Source: Panulirus ornatus
Lineage: Eukaryota; Arthropoda; Malacostraca; Decapoda; Palinuridae
Assembly (NCBI RefSeq): GCF_036320965.1
Contig: NC_092249.1
Coordinates: forward strand, 690,114 to 754,113
DNA: 64,000 bases
Direction: 5' to 3'
Part shown: positions 1-9,787 of the stretch, piece after piece
Numbering within the stretch: the first letter of the stretch is position 1
Layout: each line of letters starts with the position of its first letter
Program-made: the position numbers and the translations under genes
The notes under the pieces: generated by a model
Told to the model about the DNA's origin: nothing
What the model saw: the letters and a program-made list of their open reading frames with translations, nothing else
Database searches by the model: none

Positions 1-111
1 TGTTCCTAAGCGTATACTTTGGAAGTTCAGAGTCGATACACAACCACCGAAAACATTCGCATCTTGTGTACGGCAAAGTCATAATGAGGAACCACCATGG
101 AAAAATCTTGC

Positions 112-224
112 TATGATAATGATTATAATAATGATAACAATAATCATGATGATGGTGATAATAATAATGATAATAATAATAATAATAATATAATAATGAT
201 AATAATAATAATAATAATATAATG

Positions 225-282
<58 letters not shown>

Positions 283-291
283 TAATAATAA
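112..291. repeat. (TAA)n / (AAT)n microsatellite
   Basis: An imperfect trinucleotide array, interrupted by TGA and CAA variants on the left and purer on the right. Open frames through it are poly-Leu, poly-Tyr or poly-Ile and are not genes. Confidence 0.95.
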
Positions 292-2818
292 ACACGTTAT
301 TGAATTATCTACCTCCACAAGCTGATATTAGGGTAAATACACTAAAACAGTGGAACTAAAAACGAAATGTGGGTGGGGAGTAAAGAGATAGTCTCTAGAG
401 TGGAGTGAAAGTAAAAGTCAGTTTGCAAGTTGAAAATATTTTCCAGTTTTACTTCAGCAAGAATGACACTCCAGTACACCACGCATGTAGCAGATGGACA
501 CTGAGGTCGGCACACATCGTCATAGGTCACATCATTACCAGGTTTTAAGAAAGAGTATCAGTCTTCTACGCTGTACATGAAGACATAAAATAGCGATAAA
601 TTGGAGATATTGCTCACAAATCGTTATTACTTGATTCCATTATCTTAACCCCTTGAACAGTTTGTGCTCATTATATCCTCTTATTGTAAACGTAATTTTT
701 TCCCGAAGGATAGACATGAATGTGAATCTGTCCGACAGGAAACTAAAATGAAATCATATACTCTTTTTTTCTCTAACATTCACACTACTTAATAAAAACA
801 CTGAATGAACATGTGGTCATACAGGATTTTCTACAAGCCGGCTATAGATTGTCATTATCAAGTGGTAGATCTTGTGATAGCTTAATCATCTGTTGTTGAT
901 GGGCTGGCAGTGTTCGCTCCTTCGATATAATGATGCTTGGCTTCAGTGACTAGACTGGCGGATATTTATAGGTCTTTGATTTCTTGTTCGATTTACCGCC
1001 AAGATATGAAGAGAAAATATTCCAGTCTGTCATACACCCTGGCTTCTTAACTGCCAAGAACATGGGTGCTGTGTGAAGTCATGTCGTTGTAAGGTTAAAA
1101 GCATTATATATCTTGGAATGTCCCTGAAACTTCATACAAACCTCAGGTTCCAACATCTATCGTCCTGTACATTAGACCAGTGTTTCTCAACCGGTGGGAC
1201 GCATTTCCACTTATGATGCGAGACGCGTGGCACATTAACCAACTTCACAGTATACAGCTGCTGAGCTGGATTGTGCTCGAAACTTTTTCGTATCCCTTGT
1301 GTGTTGCAATAAATAAGAGGCCATTTAGATAATTAAAATGGCAGTAAGTTTCATGGTCACTGTACAGATAGACATCACCATCAAAGATACAGAATGGTAT
1401 AAAATCTGTTGGATGATGATAATTATTGTTTGTATAATGTGAATATAATTCTACTTATATTTCTATGAGTCTAGTATACTAAAAGTATATACAAATAATA
1501 ATGCATAGGAAATATGCAATTGCTTGTCAATAAACATTGTTCATCGGTTGTAATGGCTAAATTGCCTGAAATCACAACTCGTGACGATAATTCTTCATTT
1601 TTTTCGTCTTAAAATGTCCTTCGAATTTGCATGACATATTCTCTAAGCAATATCAGTTATTAGGTTAAATACCAAATTCCCTAAGGTATTCCGCTTTGTA
1701 AAAGCAATGAAAAAATTATATGCAACCACAACATAATTACCTCGACCTAGCCGTCTGACAGAAAATGGGATAATTGTTCACTTTCTCCTGTGTGAACATT
1801 TAATAAGTACTTACTCTTACACTATGGAAAAGTTAGTGAAGATTATGTTAATGGTAGATGTGTCACTTGGATTTAAGGAAGTCCAGCATAACAAATAACA
1901 TCTTATTTAAGACATTATTCTGTAAGACTCCTTCCTGGAGGTTCGTGAAGCAGAGTTGGTTACTGCCTTAAATTTCATTCACATATTTCTGTCAGACACG
2001 TGAACTACATTAAAAAAGATAACGTCAACAAGGAGGACCAAAGGCACAAAACCTCAGGAATATGTTAAAGGCAGAAGCCAACATAACAAGAGGCCAGTCC
2101 ATCACCATTATCAACAACCTGTAGACTACCAGGTGAGGAGTTATCACAACATACAGCTAGCTCCTACTAGTGCTACCACAATACAACACTTCAGTACAAT
2201 CGTCCTAATGCTGACACCGGGAGGTACAGCATTACCTTGGTTATGAGGCATGGTGTGTGCGCCTGAGGTCTGTGTATGTAGTTACCACAGGTTAATGTTC
2301 ACTCGTGTGTTGGGAGCCGCCTCCCAAGAGGTTAATTATACCTAAACTCTTTTGAAATGTCTGAAATGAAGGTGTAAGTTTTGCGTTGTTGTGGGTTTAG
2401 TTATTATGTTTAAAGTCTTCCATATGATACTGAGAATGTTGTACTCAATACGTTTACGTTCCCCATGCTGGCATGACTTGACGTCCAGTTGTCATATGTT
2501 TGACTCGTGCAGCTGCACAGTATAGCCCGCTGTTCTGGTGTTGAGATCGTCATATATTCATCATATGGGAAGATCTTAATGGGTATTGCTCACACTGCAG
2601 ATGTTTTTTAACTTCTCAAGTGCCATCCATGGTTACCGTGGTTTGTCGTACATAACGACGTGCACGGGCATTCTAATGTCGTGCTCGGTAAATCAAAGCC
2701 GAATAAGTCTACGTTTGTCATTTCATCTTGCACAGTTCACAACTTCTTCACAGTGACTTTCAATAGGAAATCATTCATATTGAAGTTCTGGAGCTTTGTG
2801 TCCAGGTACGGTCGGAGA
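292..2818. other. Upstream non-coding stretch
   Basis: AT-rich sequence with no open frame that looks like protein. It probably contains the promoter and first exon of the repeat-protein gene that follows, but I cannot pick out a start codon with a convincing donor. Confidence 0.5.
1178..1227 (+). mobile_element. hAT-like transposon terminus (possible)
   Basis: The segment opens CAGTGTTTCTCAACCGGTGG, which resembles the CAGNGGTTCTCAACC terminal inverted repeats of Charlie-type hAT elements, and is followed by a GACGCG-rich stretch as in those ends. I found no matching inverted terminus downstream, so this is at most one end of a broken element. Confidence 0.35.
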
Positions 2819-3018
2819 GCTGCTGGCTAGTCTTCATTCCTGTTGTTTGTACTTTGGTTCCTGGGTGGGAAGGGTGTGCCAAATGGAGTGTTATAGTCAT
2901 ATAACTTCAGGACTTCTGTTATGGAGCTCCTGCCGTTTCAAGGATGCCCTACAATCAGTAACAGGCAAATGATAGATTACTTTAGAATGAGAAATATCTT
3001 TGTCGTTTCGGCCACTGG

Positions 3019-3109
<91 letters not shown>

Positions 3110-3164
3110 CCTTCCCACCCAGGCACCAAAGTACAAACAACAGGAATGAAGACTAGCCAGCAGC
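2819..3164. repeat. 58-bp near-perfect inverted repeat enclosing a (TA)n loop
   Basis: The left arm (2819-2876) and right arm (3107-3164) are reverse complements with one mismatch that I could find. The 230-bp spacer contains a (TA)n tract at 3022-3106. Past the outer ends the pairing continues weakly. Such a foldback could be a terminal-inverted-repeat element, a local inverted duplication, or a template-switch artefact at the TA tract. Confidence 0.9.
3022..3106. repeat. (TA)n microsatellite
   Basis: An uninterrupted TA dinucleotide run in the loop of the inverted repeat. It reads as Tyr-Ile repeats in every frame and is not coding. Confidence 0.97.
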
Positions 3165-3252
3165 TTTCCGCGTTAGCGAGGTAGCGTTAAGAACAGAGGA
3201 CTGGGCCTTTGAGGGAATATCCTCACCTGGCCCCTTTCTCTGTTCCTTCTTT
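3165..3252 (-). mobile_element. Composite SINE-like element, tail part
   Basis: It carries GCGTTAGCGAGGTAGCG followed by the AGAACAGAGGACTGGGCC and CTGTTCCTTCTTTT blocks. The same order is seen at 30143-30353 (same orientation) and 58495-58735 (opposite orientation). This copy has only the 3' part of the element and ends about 45 bp before the splice acceptor of the repeat-protein exon. Confidence 0.7.
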
Positions 3253-3298
3253 TCGTTATCATAATGTTACTGTTTCAAATGCTTGTTTTGTTTTTCAG

Positions 3299-6200
3299 GA
3301 GCAGCGTTGGCTGAGGATGGCAGTGACTATCTTGTCGCTTGCCACAACATTTGTCACAGGAAGGTCCACAAACTTCGGCAGTGGAGTCATCGTTCCATCC
3401 TCCAGTTCTGCAGTCTTGACTTCCCCCGACGTCCCTCCTCTGGATGCAACAGTTAAGAACAATATAGATACTGATGTTTTTACGAGGAAAAGAAGAGAGA
3501 CAGAGAAAATAAAGGTCCAACAAGGAATGAAGGAAGCTGACGAAGACCCAAATGAAGACATGTTTACAGAAGAGTCTAAGCTCGTACATACTCATGCTAA
3601 AATTCCCTCACAAGCTTCTACTCCGTCGCATCACTCAACTTTCCATTCAACACCCACAGCACCTCAGTTACCCATCCATCCAGTCGTCTCACATCCTGTC
3701 GCTCCACAGTTGCCTCCTGTACCCACAGGATATGCCTACAGTGCTCCAGTATACCAATCTTATTCACCTCCCTACCCAGTAGCAACTTCATATGGGGTCA
3801 CACCTCACTATGGTATAGCCCCAACATATGGTGTGGTCTCCCCCCACTACGTGGCCCCGCAGATTGCATCATACATTGCGCCACAGCCTGGATACGCCGC
3901 TGCCTCAACTTCAGCAACTTCAACGGGATATACCTACGATCAACCAAAAACAAGTTATTTATCCCCCGGGTCAGAGTACAAAGCTCCTGAAACTGAATAC
4001 AAAGATCCAGAACCCGAATACAAAGCCCCTGAATCAGACTACAAGGCTCCGGAGCCTGAATACAAGGCTCCGGAGCCTGAATACAAGGCTCCAGAGCCTG
4101 AATACAAGGCTCCAGAGCCAGAATACAAGGCCCCGGAACCAGAATATAAGGCTCCAGCATCAGATTACAAGGCATCTGTCTCTGGGTATCATATTGCAGA
4201 ACCAACTCGCAAACCTCCTGCAACATACAAGGTTCCTGACTCTTCCTCCGGAGGCTATGGCTATGATCCTCCAACACCAGAATATAAGGCCCCTGCCTCT
4301 AACTATAAAGCCCCTGAACCAGAGTATAAAGCTCCTGCATCAGGCTATAAGGCTCCAGTCCATCAGTCAAAATATGGCCCCAAGATCCATGACCCATCGT
4401 TTTCTACCACCCTAAGCCCAAATTATATTCCGAAAGTCACTACGTCTTACTCCAATGAAGTCACGTTCATTCCGGCGTATGATTACTCCAACTACAAGAG
4501 TGGATGGCTCAGTAAGGTTCACAGCCACGTTAACGATCGTCCTGACCCAGACTCGACGTACAAAGCACCGAAGGACACCTACCACACCCCCGAGGCAAGT
4601 TATGAAGCACCGATGTCCACATACAAGGCTCCAGAAGCCAAGTACGAAGGGAAGGGCAGCGTGGCCGAGACGTTGAGTGGTGAAGGTGGGAAGCAGTACG
4701 AGATTGAGTACAAACCGGTAGGAAACCACCCACCTGAGGTGGCAACGTACGGAGCCATCCACCACTCCAACCACGAGTCACCATACGAGCCTGACCCTAC
4801 CGTCTACCCTACAGGAGAACGTCACGACTCAAAGCCAGGATATGGTTATGTGACCCCCGCTCCAGTCTACAAGGCTCCAGAACCTGAGTATAAGGCTCCC
4901 GCTCCAGCCTACAAGGCTCCAGAATCTGAGTATAAGGCTCCCGCTCCAGCCTACAAGGCTCCAGAATCTGAGTATAAGGCTCCCGCTCCAGCCTACAAGG
5001 CTCCAGAACCTGAGTACAAGGCACCTACTCCAGCCTACAAGGCCCCAGAACCTGAGTATAAGGCACCTGCTCCAGCCTACAAAGCTCCAGAACCTGAATA
5101 TAAGGCTCCTGCTCCAGCCTACAAGGCTCCAGAACCTGAGTACAAGGCACCTGCTCCAGCCTACAAGGCTCCAGCACCTGAATATAAGGCTCCTGCTCCA
5201 GCCTACAAGGCTCCAGAACCTGAGTATGAGGCACCGGCTCCAGCCTACAAGACTCCAGCACCTGAATATAAGGCTCCTGCTCCAGCCTACAAAGCTTCAG
5301 AACCTGAGTATAAGGCTCCAGAACCTGATTATAAGACACTTGCTCCAGCACCTGAGTATAAGGCTCCTGCACTAGCCTACAAGGTTCCAGAACCTGAGTA
5401 TAAGGCTCCTGCACCAGCCTACAAGGCTCCAGAACCTGAGTATAAGGCTCCCACTCCAGCCTACAAAGCCCCAGAAGCAGGATATGAGTATAAGGCTCCC
5501 GCTCCAGTCTACAAAACCCCAGAACAAGGATATGAATATAAGACTCCTGCACCTGCTTACAAGGCTCCAGAACCAGAATATAATGCTCCGGAACCAGCCT
5601 ACAAGGCTCCAGAACCAGAATATAAGGCTCCTGCACCAGCTTACAAAGCCCCAGAACCGGAGTATAAGGCTCCTGCACCAGCCTACAAAGCCCCAGAACC
5701 GGAGTATAAGGCTCCTGCACCCGCCTACAAAGCCCCAGAACCGGAGTATAAGGCTCCTGCACCCGCCTACAAAGTCCCCGAACCGGAGTATAAGGCTCCT
5801 GCACCCGCCTACAAAGCAACAGAACCGGAGTATAAGGCTCCTGCACCAGCCTACAAAGCCCCAGAACCAGAGTATAAGGCTGCTGCACCAGCCTACAAAG
5901 CCCCAGAACCAGAGTATAAGGCTCCTGCACTAGCCTACAAGGCTCCAGAACCTGAGTATAAGACTCCCGCTCCAGCCTACGAAGCCCCAGAACCTGAATA
6001 TAAGGCTCCTGCACCAGCCTACAAGGCTCCAGAACCTGAGTATAAGGCTCCTGCACCCGCCTACAAGGCTCCAGAACCTGAGTATGAGGCTCCCTCTCCA
6101 TCCTACAAAGCCCCAGAACCAGAGTACAAGGCCCCTGAACCGGCTTACAAAGCCCCAGAACCAGAGTATAAGGCTCCTGCACCAGCCTACAAGGACCCAG

Positions 6201-7321
6201 AGCCAGAGTATAAGGCCCCTGAACCGGCCTACAAAGCCCCAGAACCAGAATATAAGGCTCCTGAACCGGCCTACAAATCCCCAAAACCAGAGTATAAGGC
6301 TCCTGCACCAACCTACAAAGCCCCAGAGCCAGATTATAAGGCTCCTGCACCCGCCTACAAAGCCCCAGAACCAGAGTATAAGGCCCCTGCCCCGGCCTAC
6401 AAAGCCCCAGAACCAGAGTATAAGGCTCCTGCACCAGCCTACGAAGCCCCAGATCCAAAGTATAAGGCTCCTGCGCCAGCCTACAAAGCCCCAGAACCAG
6501 AGTATAAGGCTCCTGCGCCAGCCTACAAAGCCCCAGAACCAGAGTATAAGGCTCCTGCACCAGCCTACAAAGCCCCAGAACCGGAGTATAAGGCTCCTGC
6601 ACCAGCCTACAAAGCCCCAGAACCAGAGTATAAGGCTCCTGCACCAGCCTTCAAAGCCCCGGAACCGGAGTTTAAGGCTCCTGCACCAGCCTATAAAGCC
6701 CCAGAACCAGAGTATAAGGCTCCTTCACCTGCCTATAAAGCACCAGAACCCAAACTTCCTTCCGTAGGTTATAACTATTCTCCTCCTAAATCTGAGCATA
6801 ATATTCCTGAACCAGAGTATAAGGCGCCAGAGACAACCTATAAAGAACCAGAACCAGAGTACAAGGCACCAGAGACAACCTATAAGGAACCAGAACCAGA
6901 GTATAAGGCACCAGAGACAACCTACAAGGAACCAGAACCAGAGTATAAGGCACCAGAGACAACTTACAAGGAACCAGAACCAGAGTATAAGGCACCAGAG
7001 ACAACCTACAAGGAACCAGAGTCTGAGTATAAGGTACCAGAGACAACCTACAAGGAACCAGAGCCAGAGTATAAGGCACCAGAGACAACCTATAAGGAAC
7101 CAGAACCAGAGTATAAGGCACCAGAGAAAACCTATAAAGAACCAGAACCAAAGTATAAGGCCCCAGAGACAGCCAACAAGGAACCAGATTCTTATAAAAC
7201 TGCAGGTCACAAAGCACCCTTGGGCTATCTGCCTTTGCCCCCAGAATATGGGGCAGTCCAGAAGATCTATGGTGTGAGGGATGCTGTGCCAGTATATGGC
7301 CCCCCAACACTGCCACACAGG
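3299..7321 (+). CDS. Repeat-protein gene, large exon
   Basis: The exon runs from a pyrimidine-rich acceptor to AGG|GTAAGT and stays open for more than 4 kb, through at least 60 tandem units. Continuing past the donor gives only a few non-matching residues (VSYTTCLCF) before a stop, which supports splicing here. The phase is 0 at both ends. Confidence 0.85.
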
Positions 7322-9787
7322 GTAAGTTACACAACTTGTCTGTGTTTTGAACCTTTATAAATTTGTACATTATGTATGAATAAAAAACACTCTTAGTCAC
7401 AACTAATAACGAATATAATGTTCCAAAAGTCAGTGAGTTACCATATTGAGTAATGTGGGATATGGACCTTCTCATTAACTCATGTTGTAAAAGCAATGAA
7501 ACTATAGACCTCAGGTATGTCAACATTGTTTTCTTACTATATATATAAGGGAGCTTTATTCAGAACCTCACATTTATAGCTCCACCTCCTGATTTCCCAA
7601 CACTATAAACTTCATGATAGTCCTCAAGTACCTGAATTTCTGCTACAAATAATAATATCCTCTCACGTTACAGTTTGGGTCTTTACTTTGGGGTGTATTA
7701 CGAGGAGTGGTTGAGATCACTCCAAATCAACTGTGAGGGAGACAAACCCCTTATATTTTCCATTTTCAAAGACCTGAAGCAAATAATTTTTTAACCATCC
7801 TACTAACATAGTTATACACACTTATCTCAAAGAATAGCTTAGGGAAAATTTATTCATGACCTCTCACAATCTTCCCTCAAAACTTGACCCTGTTTCTGCA
7901 CTATTGGTTCCCTTTTTTCTTTGAATAATACTTTGATTTCTGCTTGTGAGAGTAGGCTGCTCATGTGTCTCCAAAATTGACTGGACAACTCAGTACTTTG
8001 CACATCAAAGGCAGACCAATGAGATGTGCTTCTATCCCTATGCATCTCATCTTTGGAACTCTGTATCCAGGATATTCTCCAGCTACAAAATGCCTCAGTT
8101 TAAAACAGAGGCTCTTCATTTCTTCTAAAACTCATATACTATCTTTCAGCTTTTTTATCTTATCTTCTTTACCCTAATTTTTCCTCCATTCTTGATTCAT
8201 ATATGCATATTTATTCATAATTATCCCAGAACTCCCATACTAAAAGGGTCCTGGTTTTACCTAGGATCCTTTTATGAGGCATTCCTAGAGCTCCAAGGCT
8301 GCACTGCACTTCACTCCTTTGCAGCAAAAGGTTCTTTGACAAGATAGAACTTTGTTTCATCAAATGATAACACAGCCTCACCAAAGGGGAAATTTCATTC
8401 ATGGTGTGACCTTGAGCAGGCAGAGTCTTGCAACATTAAATGTGAGTAAATACATACTTCCAGCACCAAGAGTCCTGGCTAACTTTATTGGACTCCCACA
8501 GCATTTAGGAAGCTAGCAAATACCACTGGTGAACCACAGGTTATAAAGTATAGTAATGTTGTGTTTACATCTATGTACAAAATGTACAAGGCACTGGTTA
8601 CTAAGTCTTCAGTGTCTTCTCTATGGTAGTTGCATTATTGGACAGGAAGTGTCTCGGGATATGTTGAATCATTGATTTCAGTAATGTAGGTATCGGTGAT
8701 GTCCAGAGCACAAATGAGAAAATATGACTCATCTTTCTCTCAGGAGTATAGTTTCTTATAGGTGTCTATCTGGTAGGATGGCATTTAAGACTGATATGAG
8801 GGGACAGCTGTTTGATGCTTGTCAAGTAATTTCAGTTTGTATGTGCTTTGTCAGTGTTATGTTGGTTAGAGTGAGGATATCTATGAGTAAAGATTGCTGA
8901 AATGTAATGCAGGCATAAGCATTCAATTTCTACTTTCAGTGACTAAGTTAGTAATGGTAGTGTTTAAAATATGGCTTTATTACTTAAGAGCAGTTCTTTT
9001 TCCGATCTTTTTCAGTCCCTCCCAACAAGACTTCGCAATTCAGTCACACACCCCTGACACCACAGTAGCTGTAACAAACATACAGCGCAACATTACACAA
9101 TAGGAATAATGGCCTGTCCAAAACTAAACATCCACATCTCCACAGAAGTCTTCAGTCACTCTGCATCACCTACACAATGAAACAATGACCCTCCCAAAAC
9201 ATTTTTGCCTAAACATGCAGAATTTATGACAGATGGGTAGTTCAGAATGTAAACAAGAAAATGGAATTCGTACTTGCCTGCAAAGTGTAGTAATTTCAGA
9301 TTGGTGTGTATGTCCAGTGGAGCAGTTTCAAAGTGGAAAGGTAAGGGTGGTTGTTCAGTGCTTGTTGAGTTACTGTAGTGTGTTTATGTTTTAAAAATGT
9401 TGTGTCTGTTGGGAGAGGAAGTACCAGTAAATTGCTTTACAGTTAAGCAAGGTAAAATTTTTTGCTTCTCTTTAAGGATTGGTGGATAGTTATAGAATGG
9501 CTTGGGTAGAACAGGTCTAGTGCTTTCGCAAAGAACTAAGTGCTGAGCATATTGGTGTTATGATTAAAGCATTTTTGTTGCATTGTGCAAGTACTTATTT
9601 GTGTCTTCTAACCAACTGCAGAGTAATTCATTCTAAACAGGGAAAATTTTTTCAGGTGTTAGATCCATATGGTCCTCTGGACTACTTTGATGATACGTAC
9701 CTACTTCGTCGGAGAAGGCCTGGGAGGCGACGACGACCAGGTTTTCTAAGACTGAGAGGACGGCGCTACAGACAGACCTCCAAGTGA
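3299..9787 (+). CDS. Tyr-Lys-Ala-Pro repeat protein, probably secreted structural (cuticle- or adhesive-like)
   Basis: Two exons are seen, 3299-7321 and 9656-9787, joined in phase 0: acceptor TTTTTCAG before 3299, donor AGG|GTAAGT after 7321, acceptor TTTTTTCAG before 9656, stop TGA at 9785-9787. Counting from the in-frame ATG at 3317 gives 1378 residues. The exon is also open before that ATG (EQRWLR), so an upstream exon may supply the true start. MAVTILSLATTFVTG then forms the hydrophobic core of a signal peptide. A dibasic RKRR follows about 55 residues later, then an acidic stretch, then Pro/Ser/Tyr-rich sequence, then long arrays of EYKAP and AYKAP units. The last exon is Arg-rich (RRRRPG twice). 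There is no globular domain. The composition (Pro, Ala, Lys, Tyr, Glu) recalls extensin-like, cuticular and mussel-foot-type proteins, in which Tyr can be cross-linked. That similarity is compositional only, and I do not recognise a named family. Confidence 0.8.
3967..4192 (+). repeat. First EYKAP tandem block
   Basis: About ten 21-bp units read (E/S)(P/T/S)(E/D)YKAPE. Third-position changes (GCT/GCC, CCA/CCG/CCT) vary while the peptide is kept. Single units recur at 4270-4360 between non-repetitive Tyr-rich stretches. Confidence 0.85.
4852..6753 (+). repeat. Main 42-bp tandem array (PAPAYKAPEPEYKA)
   Basis: About 45 tandem 14-residue units alternate an A-type half (APAPAYK) with an E-type half (APEPEYK). 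Variants include PEPAYK, PTPAYK, one phenylalanine pair (AFKAPEPEFK) near 6650, and a stretch with extra GYEYK insertions near 5480-5530. All insertions and deletions are multiples of three. Confidence 0.92.
6799..7187 (+). repeat. Third tandem block (PEYKAPETTYKEPE)
   Basis: About nine 42-bp units read APETTYKEPEPEYK. This is a distinct dialect from the main array and is separated from it by a short unique spacer (LPSVGYNYSPPKSEH). The units are close to identical at DNA level, which suggests recent homogenisation. Confidence 0.9.
7920..8130 (+). mobile_element. Jockey/CR1-type LINE relic, C-terminal end of the RT ORF
   Basis: A short open frame reads FYPYASHLWNSVSR, then MPQFKTEALHFF before its stop. 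This matches the terminal signature of CR1/Jockey-group reverse transcriptases, (F/S)-hydrophobic-P-R-(T/S)-X-x-LWNSLP followed by LQ-x-FK. Only the last 40-60 residues survive. It is unrelated to the dominant RTE-like family here. Confidence 0.55.
8287..8410. repeat. Unclassified dispersed repeat, copy 1
   Basis: Shared blocks in the same order (TTTGCAG, GGTTCTTTG/AGTTCTTTG, CAAGAT, CTCACCAAAGG) recur at 45135-45205. The identity looks old. No coding content or terminal repeats are visible. Confidence 0.45.
9656..9787 (+). CDS. Repeat-protein gene, terminal exon with Arg-rich tail
   Basis: This 43-residue coding exon starts VLDPYGPLDYFDDTYLL, continues with two RRRRPG motifs and RLRGRRYRQ, and ends in TGA. 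It follows TTTTTTCAG in the phase (0) expected from the donor at 7322. The preceding exon ends in YGPP-type sequence, and YGPL continues that character. A clear AATAAA signal is not obvious downstream. Confidence 0.75.
   Translation: MLDPYGPLDYFDDTYLLRRRRPGRRRRPGFLRLRGRRYRQTSK

Larger units (their letters stand above)
7322..9655 (+). other. Intron of the repeat-protein gene
   Basis: It is bounded by GTAAGT and TTTTTTCAG and holds one Jockey/CR1-type LINE relic and one copy of an unclassified dispersed repeat. The rest is AT-rich with no visible features. Confidence 0.75.

Noticed and set aside
2921..3184. Frames through the TA tract (YIYIYI)
   Set aside because: Microsatellite translation only.
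5025..6644. Long - strand open frame (539 residues) opposite the repeat array
   Set aside because: It is a shadow of the 42-bp repeats. With no stop in the antisense unit it stays open throughout. The + strand frame has the splice sites, signal-like start and in-phase last exon.
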